A stretch of 64,000 bases of DNA from Candidatus Tepidiaquacellales bacterium UBA2330 (GTDB lineage Bacteria > Bacteroidota > Ignavibacteria > Tepidaquicellales > Tepidaquicellaceae). This document shows, in pieces, positions 55,469 to 64,000 of this stretch (position 1 is the stretch's first letter; each line of letters starts with the position of its first letter). A program made the translations under genes and the position numbers. Where the stretch lies: NCBI GenBank assembly GCA_002344965.1, contig DDUU01000037.1:1-64000 (forward strand), in the 5' to 3' direction. The notes under the pieces are model-generated. The model did no database searches and was not told the origin of the DNA. It was given only the letters and a program-made list of their open reading frames with translations.

Positions 55469-56578
55469 ATGAAAAAAACTATATGCACTTTACTGATTTT
55501 AGGTTTTGGGATAATTACTTATATGAATTTAGTTGCATTCGATACCGGGATAGTTGGGCTTACTAAAAAGAACGGCATGGATATCGGATGTGTCTGTCAT
55601 GATTTCAGACCAAGTCCTAAAGTAACTGTAACAGTTACAGGACCTTCCGATGTTTTTGTTAATGATACCGTTACTTATAAATTAAAACTGACAGGTGGTC
55701 CTGATATTGCCGGAGGGTGTGATATATCAACAAGTCTGGGAGAACTTTTAATTTCATCTAATGATACGTCTCTCAGAAGACAGGAACCATTTGCAGGCGC
55801 AGGTTTTGAACTTACGCACAGATATCCGAAATTATTTACAGGCGATACATTAGAGTTTATTTTCAAATATGTAGCACCTTCGACACCAAATGTTACAGAT
55901 ACAATTTTCGCAGCTTCTAATTCGGTAGATAATGATTTTTCTTCTGATAATGATCTGTGGAATTATTCAGAGGATTTTTTGATCAGTGTTTTAGATAAAC
56001 CTCTGCCTGTGGAATTATCTTCGTTTACTTCTTCAGTCAGCGGAAGAAAAGCGGAGCTTTACTGGTCAACTTCTTCCGAATTAAACAACTCCGGATTCGA
56101 AATAGAACGGTTAGAAATAAATTCTCAGAATTTAAGCGACTGGATAAAAATCGGATTTGTTACAGGCAATGGTACAGTTAATTCTGTGAAAGATTATTCT
56201 TTTACAGATACCGGATTGAATACAGGAAAGTACTATTACAGACTTAAGCAATTAGACTTTAACGGAAATTTTGAATATTACAATCTGGCAACTGAAGTTG
56301 AAATCGGTAAGCCGGATAAAATTAATCTGTCGCAAAATTACCCGAATCCGTTTAACCCTGCTACAAAAATAAATTATGAGCTGCCATCAGACGGATCAGT
56401 AAGCATTAAATTGTATGATATTACCGGAAAGGAAGTTGCAGTAATACTGAATGAAGTGAAGACTGCAGGTTACTATACAGTAAACTTTAACGCTGGAAAC
56501 TTACCAAGCGGCGCTTATATTTACATATTAAGTCATAATAAATTTACAGATTCAAAAAAAATGCTTCTTATGAAATAA
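55469..56578 (+). CDS. T9SS-sorted secreted protein with choice-of-anchor V-like domain
   Basis: A 369-residue secreted protein. The signal peptide is at 1-23 or so. The next part has GLTKKNGMDIGCVCHDF and a beta-rich domain (about 45-170) like the choice-of-anchor V/Reelin-type domains of FCB bacteria; the CVCH motif is CxCH and not the CxxCH of c-type haem proteins. A fibronectin-like stretch (PVELSSFTSSVSGRKAELYWST) leads to the type IX sorting domain, with LSQNYPNPFNPATKINY, LYDITGKEV, NLPSGAYIYIL and KKMLLMK at the very end. It should cross the outer membrane by T9SS and be surface-anchored or released. Confidence 0.88.
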   Translation: MKKTICTLLILGFGIITYMNLVAFDTGIVGLTKKNGMDIGCVCHDFRPSPKVTVTVTGPSDVFVNDTVTYKLKLTGGPDIAGGCDISTSLGELLISSNDTSLRRQEPFAGAGFELTHRYPKLFTGDTLEFIFKYVAPSTPNVTDTIFAASNSVDNDFSSDNDLWNYSEDFLISVLDKPLPVELSSFTSSVSGRKAELYWSTSSELNNSGFEIERLEINSQNLSDWIKIGFVTGNGTVNSVKDYSFTDTGLNTGKYYYRLKQLDFNGNFEYYNLATEVEIGKPDKINLSQNYPNPFNPATKINYELPSDGSVSIKLYDITGKEVAVILNEVKTAGYYTVNFNAGNLPSGAYIYILSHNKFTDSKKMLLMK

Positions 56579-56604
56579 CAGGATTTAAAAATTCCGGATA
56601 TATT

Positions 56605-56652
56605 ATAAGCAGGTATTGACTAATCAGACCTGCTTATTTTTTATTTTATAAT
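56605..56652 (+). terminator. Rho-independent terminator candidate
   Basis: ATAAGCAGGT (56605-56614) pairs with ACCTGCTTAT (56638-56647), followed by TTT. It ends the T9SS cargo gene. Confidence 0.7.
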
Positions 56653-56697
56653 ATTGGAATCAGATTTTTTTGAAATTATTATTTTAAAATAATTTAT

Positions 56698-57195
56698 ATG
56701 GAACAAAAATATAAAATCCCTTCTCAGACACAAATAGGTCATGTTCATTTGAAAGTTTCTGACATTAATAAATCTCTTGAGTTTTACTGCGGGCTGCTTG
56801 GCTTTGAACTTACGACAATGTACGGAAGTCAGGCGGCGTTTATTTCAGCCGGTGGCTATCATCATCATATTGGTCTGAATACATGGCACAGCAAAAACGC
56901 TCCGCCTGCAAAAGAAGACGGCGTGGGATTGTTTCATACCGCAATACTTTATCCGACAAGAAAAGATCTTGCTGTAATTCTTGACAGATTAATAAAAGCG
57001 GATTATCCTTTGACAGGAGCAAGCGACCACGGAGTTTCAGAAGCTATTTATCTTAATGACCCTGATAATAACGGTGTTGAATTATACAGAGACAGACCTA
57101 AAGAAGAATGGTCTTACAATTCTGACGGTACTGTTGTAATGTTTACTAAATCGCTGGATCTGGATGATCTGTTGCAAGAGTTGAAAGTAAATTAA
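56698..57195 (+). CDS. VOC-family (glyoxalase/dioxygenase-like) protein
   Basis: A 165-residue protein with the vicinal oxygen chelate fold, similar to the N-terminal half of CatE-like catechol 2,3-dioxygenases. Likely metal ligands include His17 (HVHLKV), the His of GLFHTAILYP and the Glu of NGVELYRD. The HHHIGLNTWHS segment is typical of this subgroup. At this length only one VOC repeat pair is present, so it would work as a dimer. Substrate unknown. The MFS gene starts 23 bp downstream and may be co-transcribed. Confidence 0.82.
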   Translation: MEQKYKIPSQTQIGHVHLKVSDINKSLEFYCGLLGFELTTMYGSQAAFISAGGYHHHIGLNTWHSKNAPPAKEDGVGLFHTAILYPTRKDLAVILDRLIKADYPLTGASDHGVSEAIYLNDPDNNGVELYRDRPKEEWSYNSDGTVVMFTKSLDLDDLLQELKVN

Positions 57196-57218
57196 TTTCC
57201 AAACATCACAGGCAGAAC

Positions 57219-58400
57219 TTGAAATTTATTACTAAGACAGTCTTGATTTTATCAATAATAAGTCTTCTGACTGATATGGCAAGCGAAATGCTGTATCCGG
57301 TAATGCCGATTTACTTAAAGTCCATCGGATTTTCTATTCTGCTTATTGGGATACTTGAAGGAATTGCAGAAGCGACTGCAGGAATCAGTAAAGGATATTT
57401 CGGAAAACTTTCTGACATATCAGGTAAAAGAGTCCCGTTTGTTCGGATCGGTTATGCATTAAGCGCTGTGTCAAAGCCGATGATGGCGTTTTTTATATAT
57501 CCGCTCTGGATTTTTTTTGCAAGGACTGTTGACCGATTTGGAAAAGGTATCAGAACAGGCGCAAGAGATGCATTACTTTCGGATGAAGCGGTAATTGAGT
57601 CTAAAGGAAGAGTCTTTGGTTTTCACCGTTCGATGGATACTTTAGGAGCTGTTATTGGTCCGGTGTCTGCATTAGTCTATCTTTACTTTTATCCGGGCAA
57701 CTATATCCAGCTTTTCTATTTAGCATTTATACCGGGCTTTCTAGCTGTTGCAGCTTCATTTTATCTAAAAGACAATAAAATTAAAACACAGACGGTAAAA
57801 GTTTCAGCACCGTTATTTTCATTCCTAAGCTATTGGCGTGAAAGTCCATCGGAATACAGAAAAGTTGTAACAGGATTTCTTGTGTTTTCTTTGTTCAACA
57901 GCTCTGACGTCTTTCTGCTGCTTAAAGCAAAAGAAACCGGAATGGATGACACTTTAGTGATAAGCGCATATATTTTTTATAATTTAATTTATGCATTGTT
58001 TGCTTTTCCTGCGGGAATAATTGCTGACAGGATCGGATTAAAAAAAATTTTTATCTCCGGACTGATAATGTTTGCAGCAGTATATTTCGGAATGGCTGTC
58101 AGCTCGAATCTTTTTTTCGTATTCGGTCTGTTTTTTTTATACGGCATTTACGCTTCAGCTACTGAAGGAATTTCAAAAGCATGGATCTCCAATATAACGG
58201 ATAAAAAAGATACGGCAACTGCAATCGGTTCATATTCAGGATTTCAAAGCGTCTGTTCACTGATTGCAAGCATGCTGACCGGGCTGATCTGGCATCTATT
58301 CGGCGCTGCTGCGGCATTTGTAACTTCAGCATCTGTTACTGTTCTTGTAACATTTTATTTTCTGACATTACCTAAACCATCTACATCAGTCATTGAATGA
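57219..58400 (+). CDS. MFS transporter
   Basis: A 393-residue major facilitator protein with 11-12 membrane helices, read from a TTG start (MKFITKTVLILSIISLLTDMASEMLYPVMPIYLKSIG). The loop 2-3 motif GKLSDISGKRVPFVRIGY and the matching loop 8-9 motif ADRIGLKKIFI are present, and DRFGKGIRTGARDALLSD is characteristic of a bacterial MFS subgroup often annotated as fosmidomycin-resistance-like or sugar-like exporters. Substrate unknown. Confidence 0.88.
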   Translation: MKFITKTVLILSIISLLTDMASEMLYPVMPIYLKSIGFSILLIGILEGIAEATAGISKGYFGKLSDISGKRVPFVRIGYALSAVSKPMMAFFIYPLWIFFARTVDRFGKGIRTGARDALLSDEAVIESKGRVFGFHRSMDTLGAVIGPVSALVYLYFYPGNYIQLFYLAFIPGFLAVAASFYLKDNKIKTQTVKVSAPLFSFLSYWRESPSEYRKVVTGFLVFSLFNSSDVFLLLKAKETGMDDTLVISAYIFYNLIYALFAFPAGIIADRIGLKKIFISGLIMFAAVYFGMAVSSNLFFVFGLFFLYGIYASATEGISKAWISNITDKKDTATAIGSYSGFQSVCSLIASMLTGLIWHLFGAAAAFVTSASVTVLVTFYFLTLPKPSTSVIE

Positions 58401-58517
58401 AATCATAATTACCGGAAAAATTTTTATATATAAATTTTTTTAGTTTCAGGCAATGTGAATTTACTCCGGAAATTTATTATTCAGAATAATTTTTGAAATT
58501 TTCCTTTAAATTTAAAA

Positions 58518-61013
58518 ATGGAAAGTATTGATACCGGTACAGAAAATAAAAGCACAGGATTATCCTCAGAAGAAGTATTAAAGCAGCGTGAGCTATTTGG
58601 CGCTAACAGATCAGCCCAGCCTAAGAACCTGCTTTTAGAAAATCTCAAGTCTGTTTTTTTTGAACCAATGTTTATTTTGCTCCTTGCAGCTTGCTGCATT
58701 TACTTTATTCTGAATGAGTTATCCGAAGCTTTTACAATGTTTGCAGCGCTTTTGTTTGTAGCCGGAATTGATATATTCCAGAATTTCAGGAGTCAGAAAG
58801 CAATTAAAGCGTTAAGCAGGATTACAAAAAGTAAAACAAAAGTTTTAAGGGATTCTGAAATAATGCATATTGATTTTGAAGAGGTGGTTACTAATGATAT
58901 TATTATTTGTGAAGAAGGCGATATAATTCCTGCCGATGCTGATATTATTTCTTCAAGTGATTTTTCCCTGAATGAAGCTATACTTACTGGCGAATCTGTT
59001 TCCGTTGAGAAATTTTCCGGAGATAAAATTTTACAGGGAACTCTTGCAGTCAGAGGATATTGTCATGCAAGAGTAACTGCCGTAGGAATTAAAACCACAC
59101 TTTCCGGGATTGGGGAATTAGTATCAGGTACAGGCAAGGATAAAACTCCGCTGCAGATCAAAGTTGCAAATTTTGTAAGGATAATGGTAATCGCAGGCAG
59201 TGCGGCATTTGCTTTTGTATGGATCTATTACTGGTGGGAAAGCGGAAGCATGATTCACGGTTTACTGCACGGACTGACTATGGCTATGTCAGTGCTTCCC
59301 GAAGAAATTCCGGTTGCTCTGTCCACATTTATGGCGCTCGGAGCTTATCGCCTTTTGAAAGCCGGTGTGATAGCCCGAAGTCCAGGAGCTGTCGAAACAC
59401 TCGGCTCAGCAACAGTTATATGCGTTGATAAGACAGGAACGCTTACGCAAAATCTAATGAAAGTATCTAATACATTAGATGTGTTTTCCGGAGAGGAAGT
59501 AGATTTCAATAAATTTCCTAAGGCATCAGAAATTCTGGAGTATGCAATGTGGGCAAGCGAGGAAAGTCCTTTTGATCCGATGGAAATATCCATTCATCAG
59601 TTTTATTCGGAATTGTATAAAACAGATGAAAGAAAAAATTACAAAATGGTAAAAGAATTTCCTCTGTCAGGCTCTCCTCCGGTGATGACTCATATCTATC
59701 AGAATAATAAAAAAGATTTTATACTGAGCTGTAAAGGCGCTCCGGAAGGTGTCTTGAAATTATGCAGTATGTCTGAAGAAGATAAATCAAAAATTTTAAA
59801 GTATAGTGAAGAATATGCAGAAAAAGGATTAAGAGTTTTAGGAGTAGCGAAAGGTGAGTGGACTGAACAGGAATATCCCGGGTCACAGGAAGAAATAAAA
59901 TTCAAGTTTCTCGGAATAATTACATTTTATGATCCGCCGGACCCTCACATTCCTAAAGTCATTCAGAGCTTTTATGAAGCCGGTGTCGATGTGAAAATGA
60001 TAACGGGAGATTATCTGAAAACAGCAGTCGCGGTTGCGGGCAATACAGGTATTAAGACAGACAGAGTAATTACCGGAATAGAACTTTCTGAAATTAAAGA
60101 TGAAGAACTTAAAAACACTGCCAGGTCCGTGAATATTTTTGCTAGGGTAAATCCGGAGACAAAGTTAAGAATAATAAATGCTCTGAAGCAATCAGGAGAA
60201 ATTGTAGCAATGACGGGTGACGGAGTGAATGACGCGCCGGCTTTGAAATCCGCTCACATAGGAGTTGCAATGGGAAAGAGAGGGACTGAAGTTGCAAAAG
60301 GAGCTGCCGGACTTATACTATCAGGTGATGATCTTTCAAAAATGACAGACGCAATTTTCCTGGGAAGAAGAATAAATGAAAATTTAATCAGAGCGATCCG
60401 TTATATTATTTCAATTCATATTCCGATTATTCTGCTTGTTATGCTTCCGATATTTTTATGGTGGCTGCCCGAATCTTTATTTACTCCGATTCATGTAATC
60501 TTTCTCGAGTTAATAATGGGACCTACCTGTTCCATTATATATGAAAACGAACCGGCGCAAAAAGATGAGCTGATGAAACCGGCTGATTCGGCAAATAAAA
60601 ATCTTTTAAAAACATCACAGCTGCTGATAACTATAGTTCAGGGTTTAATGATAACTCTCGGATGCGTTTTAATCGGTTTCTACGGAAGTTATATGGAATT
60701 TGACGATGTAAAAATCCGGACCTTGATATTCAGTACGCTAATCATTTCCAATATTTTTCTTACGCTTCTTAACCGCTCTTTTACCAATACAATCTTTGTA
60801 ACGATAAGGCGGAAAAACAAACTGATTCCGTTGATTATATCATTGTCTCTTTTATTTTTGCTTTTGATTCTGAATGTTCCTTTTTTAAATAATCTGTTTG
60901 ACATGTCGCCATTAAAGGCGGACGAATTTCTGCTTCCTGTAATGACTGCATTCGCTTCTACTTTCTGGATTGAGCCGATTAAATTTTTTCGGTTCAGGAA
61001 AAAAGGAGAGTAA
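58518..61013 (+). CDS. Cation-transporting P-type ATPase
   Basis: An 831-residue P-type ATPase of the P2 (Ca2+/cation) type. Cation-ATPase N-terminus (SSEEVLKQRELFGANR), A-domain motif LTGES, helix 4 motif VLPEEIPVAL, phosphorylation site DKTGTLT with Asp304, MTGDGVNDAPALK hinge, and C-terminal membrane helices. The PEEIP version of the ion-site motif differs from the PEGLP of classical Ca2+ pumps, so the ion cannot be assigned with certainty. Inner membrane. Confidence 0.9.
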   Translation: MESIDTGTENKSTGLSSEEVLKQRELFGANRSAQPKNLLLENLKSVFFEPMFILLLAACCIYFILNELSEAFTMFAALLFVAGIDIFQNFRSQKAIKALSRITKSKTKVLRDSEIMHIDFEEVVTNDIIICEEGDIIPADADIISSSDFSLNEAILTGESVSVEKFSGDKILQGTLAVRGYCHARVTAVGIKTTLSGIGELVSGTGKDKTPLQIKVANFVRIMVIAGSAAFAFVWIYYWWESGSMIHGLLHGLTMAMSVLPEEIPVALSTFMALGAYRLLKAGVIARSPGAVETLGSATVICVDKTGTLTQNLMKVSNTLDVFSGEEVDFNKFPKASEILEYAMWASEESPFDPMEISIHQFYSELYKTDERKNYKMVKEFPLSGSPPVMTHIYQNNKKDFILSCKGAPEGVLKLCSMSEEDKSKILKYSEEYAEKGLRVLGVAKGEWTEQEYPGSQEEIKFKFLGIITFYDPPDPHIPKVIQSFYEAGVDVKMITGDYLKTAVAVAGNTGIKTDRVITGIELSEIKDEELKNTARSVNIFARVNPETKLRIINALKQSGEIVAMTGDGVNDAPALKSAHIGVAMGKRGTEVAKGAAGLILSGDDLSKMTDAIFLGRRINENLIRAIRYIISIHIPIILLVMLPIFLWWLPESLFTPIHVIFLELIMGPTCSIIYENEPAQKDELMKPADSANKNLLKTSQLLITIVQGLMITLGCVLIGFYGSYMEFDDVKIRTLIFSTLIISNIFLTLLNRSFTNTIFVTIRRKNKLIPLIISLSLLFLLLILNVPFLNNLFDMSPLKADEFLLPVMTAFASTFWIEPIKFFRFRKKGE

Positions 61014-61124
61014 TTGCAATTTCTTATGATAAAATAAGATAATAAATTGTGTTCATTAAAATATGAATCGGACGAAAATTCATCTGCCGCTCCCGGCATG
61101 TGGGTTCAAATAAAAATTCAGACT

Positions 61125-62738
61125 ATGGATATTGTATCAATCTTAACAGGACTGGCTGCAGGTATTATTATATCATATATAATTTTTTATCTGCTTAACA
61201 AAACAAACAATGTGTCAAAGCAGGATTTTGATTCGCTGAATGAAAAGTTTAAGGAAGCTGATACTGAATTGAAAATATTTCAGGACAGACTTTTAACTCA
61301 GCAAAATGAAAATATAAAGCTCAGCTCAAGACTTGAATCAAAAGAATCAGAACTCAGCAGTCTTCAATCAAAATCTTCTGCGCTTGAAAGTAATTTTTTA
61401 AACAGTGAGAAAAAATTAAGTGAGCTGAAAATTACTTCGGATGAACAGATCAAATCTGTAAATTCTTTACAAAGCGAACCGATTTTATTGAAGGAAAAGT
61501 TAGCTGAAGAAAAAGCAAACAATAATTCTTTATCTGAAAATTTGAAAGATCAGAGAGCGGTAAATCAGAAAAAAGATGAAATCATAAATCAGCTTACAGA
61601 GAATTTAAACAAACTTACTACGGAAAACAGCGCTTTATCTGCAAACAATAAATCATTAACTGAAAAACTATCGACTCAAAAGGAAGAAATAATTGAGATT
61701 CAGAAAACATCACAATTACAATTTGAAAAAATCGCCAATCAGATACTTGAAGAAAAATCCGGTAAGTTTACTGAGGCAAATAAATCAAACATAGAAGCTC
61801 TTTTGAAACCTCTTGGTGAAAATATTGACAATTTTAAAAAGAGAGTTGAAGAAACATACGACAAGGAATCCAAACAAAGATTTTCACTTGAAGAAAAAGT
61901 AAGAGAATTGATAGAGCAGACAAACAAAGTCAGCAGCGAAGCTAATAATCTGGCTAATGCGCTGAAAGGTCAGGCAAAGAAGCAGGGGAACTGGGGCGAG
62001 ATGATACTGGAAAGCATTCTGCAGAATTCGGGACTTGTAAAAGACAGGGAATATTTTCTGCAGCAGACAATTAAAGATGATGAAGGCAGGAACTTAAGAC
62101 CTGATGTGCTTGTAAAGCTTCCTGATAACAGGCTTATAATAATTGATTCAAAAGTTTCACTGGTCTCTTATGATAAATTTTCATCAGCTGAAACGCCTGA
62201 AGAACAGTCAATGCATTTGAAAGAACATTTGAAATCAGTTTACAGGCATATTGATGATCTGCAGAGTAAAAGTTATGATAACCTTGAGGCATCGCTTGAT
62301 TTCACAATGATGTTCATACCTATAGAACCAGCATATCTTATTTCAATTCAGACGGATCAGCATCTGTGGTCTTATGCATACAAAAAACGAATTTTGCTGA
62401 TCAGCCCTACGAATCTAATTGCATGTCTGAAGCTGATGGCGAACTTATGGAAAAGAGAGCTTCAGAGTAAAAATGCAATGGAGATAGTAAAAAGAGGCGA
62501 GCTGCTTTATGAAAAATTTGTTAGTTTTGCATCTGCGCTTGAAGAAGTCGGGAAACATATTGACAAATCGCAGGAGTCATATTCTACAGCGGTTAAGCTT
62601 CTTAAAAGCGGAAGCGGTCATCTGGTAGGTCAGGCGCTGAAGCTGAAAAATCTCGGATTGAAATCCAACAAGGAAATTCCGCCTGCTTTTCTGCCGGATG
62701 ATACAGAAACTGATAACGAAGCGAAACAAATAGAATAA
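61125..62738 (+). CDS. rmuC: DNA recombination protein RmuC
   Basis: About 537 residues from the ATG at 61125, which starts directly with the N-terminal membrane helix (MDIVSILTGLAAGIIISYIIFYLL); the frame reaches back to 61047 but those residues look non-conserved. A long coiled coil (about 30-215) is followed by the RmuC domain with KGQAKKQGNWGEMILESILQNSGL, LRPDVLVKLPDNRLIIIDSKVSL and ILLISPTNLIACLKLM. RmuC limits inversion or recombination between short inverted repeats in E. coli, and its core is a PD-(D/E)xK-like nuclease fold. Confidence 0.9.
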   Translation: MDIVSILTGLAAGIIISYIIFYLLNKTNNVSKQDFDSLNEKFKEADTELKIFQDRLLTQQNENIKLSSRLESKESELSSLQSKSSALESNFLNSEKKLSELKITSDEQIKSVNSLQSEPILLKEKLAEEKANNNSLSENLKDQRAVNQKKDEIINQLTENLNKLTTENSALSANNKSLTEKLSTQKEEIIEIQKTSQLQFEKIANQILEEKSGKFTEANKSNIEALLKPLGENIDNFKKRVEETYDKESKQRFSLEEKVRELIEQTNKVSSEANNLANALKGQAKKQGNWGEMILESILQNSGLVKDREYFLQQTIKDDEGRNLRPDVLVKLPDNRLIIIDSKVSLVSYDKFSSAETPEEQSMHLKEHLKSVYRHIDDLQSKSYDNLEASLDFTMMFIPIEPAYLISIQTDQHLWSYAYKKRILLISPTNLIACLKLMANLWKRELQSKNAMEIVKRGELLYEKFVSFASALEEVGKHIDKSQESYSTAVKLLKSGSGHLVGQALKLKNLGLKSNKEIPPAFLPDDTETDNEAKQIE

Positions 62739-63218
62739 AATGTGAAGCTTAATATATACAGTGCTTCAGTATATAAAATAGTAATATTTTAAAATTCTGA
62801 ATACGGAACAGGAAAGTCGTGAATAAATATAACCCGGTAAAAAGCAAAGATTTCTTAAAAGCTCTGAACAGAGATCATTATTACTGACTATTGCTTTGAG
62901 TGACAGGATATAAAAAAATAAAGTAAAGACGAATGCATTTGAAATATTCAAAGAAGTTTTTAAGTAAACTATTACAGGAGATACAAGTTTGTGAAAGCAA
63001 TAACGTGCATTAATAATCAGTTTTCCGGTATAAATAAATTGATAAATAAATTAAAAAGAATTTTAAAATTCATCCGTTGTATATATTTTGACCAAACGTA
63101 TAACTCAAATAGTTTTTAATGTTTTTAATCAAGAATATTATTCCAGATTTTCTTAGATACAGACAGAAAAATATTCTGTTGTATTAAAATTAAGAATTAC
63201 TAAAAAATAAACTTATAT
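62739..63218. other. Non-coding gap
   Basis: A 480-bp AT-rich gap. The only candidate gene is a 42-codon frame from a GTG at 62991 (to 63119) that follows an AGGAG about 12 bp upstream and encodes a basic, Ile/Asn-rich peptide. Its composition equals the local background, so it is not called. No RNA gene or repeat was found. Confidence 0.4.
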
Positions 63219-64000
63219 ATGAAATATTTTTTAATGCTGATAATAAGTCTGATGTTAACGGAAACACTTATTTCACAGGATCTTGAGCCAAGAAACTATT
63301 CAATTCTTCCGATAGGATTGAATGCTGCGGCGCTGGGTTATGTTTATTCATCCGGTGATATAGTTTCAGATGCGAATTCTCCCGTAAAAGATCTGGAATT
63401 AACTTCAAATACAATTGTAGCAAGTTATGTCAGAACTTTCGGTTTATTTGGAAAGCTGGCAAGAGTTCAGGCGGTAGTGCCGTTTATTTTTCTTGGAGGA
63501 GATCTGAAAATTAACGGAAGAGATACTTCCGGCACAAGAAACGGTTTTGCGGATTCTAAAATTAAATTCGGCATTAATCTTATAGGCTCTCCGGCAATGG
63601 AACCAAAAGAGATGATGCAATTTTCGGAGAAATTTGTATTGGGAACAAGCCTGGTAATAGCAGTTCCGACAGGACAGTATTTTGATGAAAAATTAATTAA
63701 CATAGGTTCAAACCGGTGGGGGTTTAAACCGGAAATCGGAATGTCATATAAACTCGGATCGTTTTATTTTGAATTTTTCACAGGTGTATGGATGTTCACA
63801 AAGAATTCAGAATTTTTAAAAACAAATACGGTTACACAGGATCCGATACTTTCTTTACAGGGGCATATAAGTTATTTATTCCCTTCAAAGATCTGGGTTT
63901 CAGGAAATGTAGGATATTCAGGCGGCGGTGATTCTCAGATAAACGGAGTTGAAAAAAATGACTATCAAAGAAATGTCAGGTCCGGTTTTACATTATCAGT
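63219..64000 (+). CDS. MetA-pathway-type outer-membrane transporter (partial)
   Basis: The frame opens at the ATG at 63219 and runs off the window end after about 260 residues. A signal peptide (MKYFLMLIISLMLTETLISQ) is followed by LEPRNYSILPIGLNAAALGYVYSSGDI, GLFGKLARVQAVVPFIFLGGD, SRIKFG-like strands, NIGSNRWGFKPEIGMSYKLG and DPILSLQGHISYLF, the hallmark segments of the Phenol_MetA_deg family (PF13557). These form outer-membrane barrels thought to move hydrophobic compounds; the true substrates are mostly unknown. Confidence 0.82.
   Translation, partial: MKYFLMLIISLMLTETLISQDLEPRNYSILPIGLNAAALGYVYSSGDIVSDANSPVKDLELTSNTIVASYVRTFGLFGKLARVQAVVPFIFLGGDLKINGRDTSGTRNGFADSKIKFGINLIGSPAMEPKEMMQFSEKFVLGTSLVIAVPTGQYFDEKLINIGSNRWGFKPEIGMSYKLGSFYFEFFTGVWMFTKNSEFLKTNTVTQDPILSLQGHISYLFPSKIWVSGNVGYSGGGDSQINGVEKNDYQRNVRSGFTLS

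Noticed and set aside
55264..55488. Short frames on both strands before the T9SS cargo gene
   Set aside because: Overlapping frames of similar length on opposite strands in AT-rich DNA, with no signal peptide or domain that would decide for either.
62991..63119. 42-codon frame with an AGGAG upstream
   Set aside because: Composition equals random AT-rich sequence, GTG start, no similarity recognised; kept only as a note in the gap entry.

Overview
The window is AT-rich bacterial DNA, most likely from the Ignavibacteria/Bacteroidota (FCB) group. Supporting signs are a secreted protein ending in a type IX secretion sorting domain with the QNYPNPFNP signature (55469-56578), SBBP-repeat and dockerin-like secreted proteins, lipoproteins with loose lipoboxes, few Shine-Dalgarno sequences, and a TAnnTTTG-type promoter candidate. 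No rRNA, tRNA, CRISPR array or classical transposase was found.

Layout. 1-4 kb: a DUF3829-like lipoprotein, an unnamed helical protein on the minus strand, an outer-membrane beta-barrel, and a 34-codon relic of an HdeD-type membrane protein. 4-13.5 kb: a sulfate-ester island with a Porin_O_P channel, two arylsulfatases without signal peptides, an HAD-phosphatase lipoprotein, a formylglycine-generating enzyme that would activate the sulfatases, and two membrane proteins. 13.7-22.1 kb: housekeeping and accessory genes (isochorismatase-like hydrolase, NYN-LOTUS protein, PH-SHOCT protein, CPA1 antiporter, DUF389 protein, SDR without the usual Tyr, PhoD-like phosphatase), with two internally deleted gene relics at 20.3 and 22.3 kb. 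22.7-29.6 kb: a seven-gene hdrCBA-flxDCBA-type operon, expected to make a soluble NADH dehydrogenase/heterodisulfide-reductase-like complex that bifurcates electrons through flavin.

29.8-54.6 kb is dominated by signalling. Four long paralogs (about 955-994 aa) each join an N-terminal class III nucleotide cyclase domain to a STAND/NB-ARC-like ATPase and a TPR tail. One copy (32899-35796) has lost both metal-binding Asp residues. A 1631-aa histidine kinase with seven tandem sensory modules follows, then a single-domain response regulator, a REC-cyclase protein and a small P-loop protein.

The most unusual structure lies between the kinase and its response regulator (52031-53166). A GxxExxY-family PD-(D/E)xK nuclease-like gene is sandwiched between arrays of related 40/49-bp repeats. 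Each array closes with an almost invariant 83-bp module whose end is the inverted complement of the repeat, giving nested hairpins. This looks like a non-classical repeat element with its own nuclease.

55-64 kb: a T9SS cargo protein, VOC protein, MFS transporter, P-type ATPase, RmuC, and the start of a MetA-type outer-membrane transporter cut by the window edge. Short tandem repeats with a 7-bp period sit in at least five intergenic or gene-end positions.
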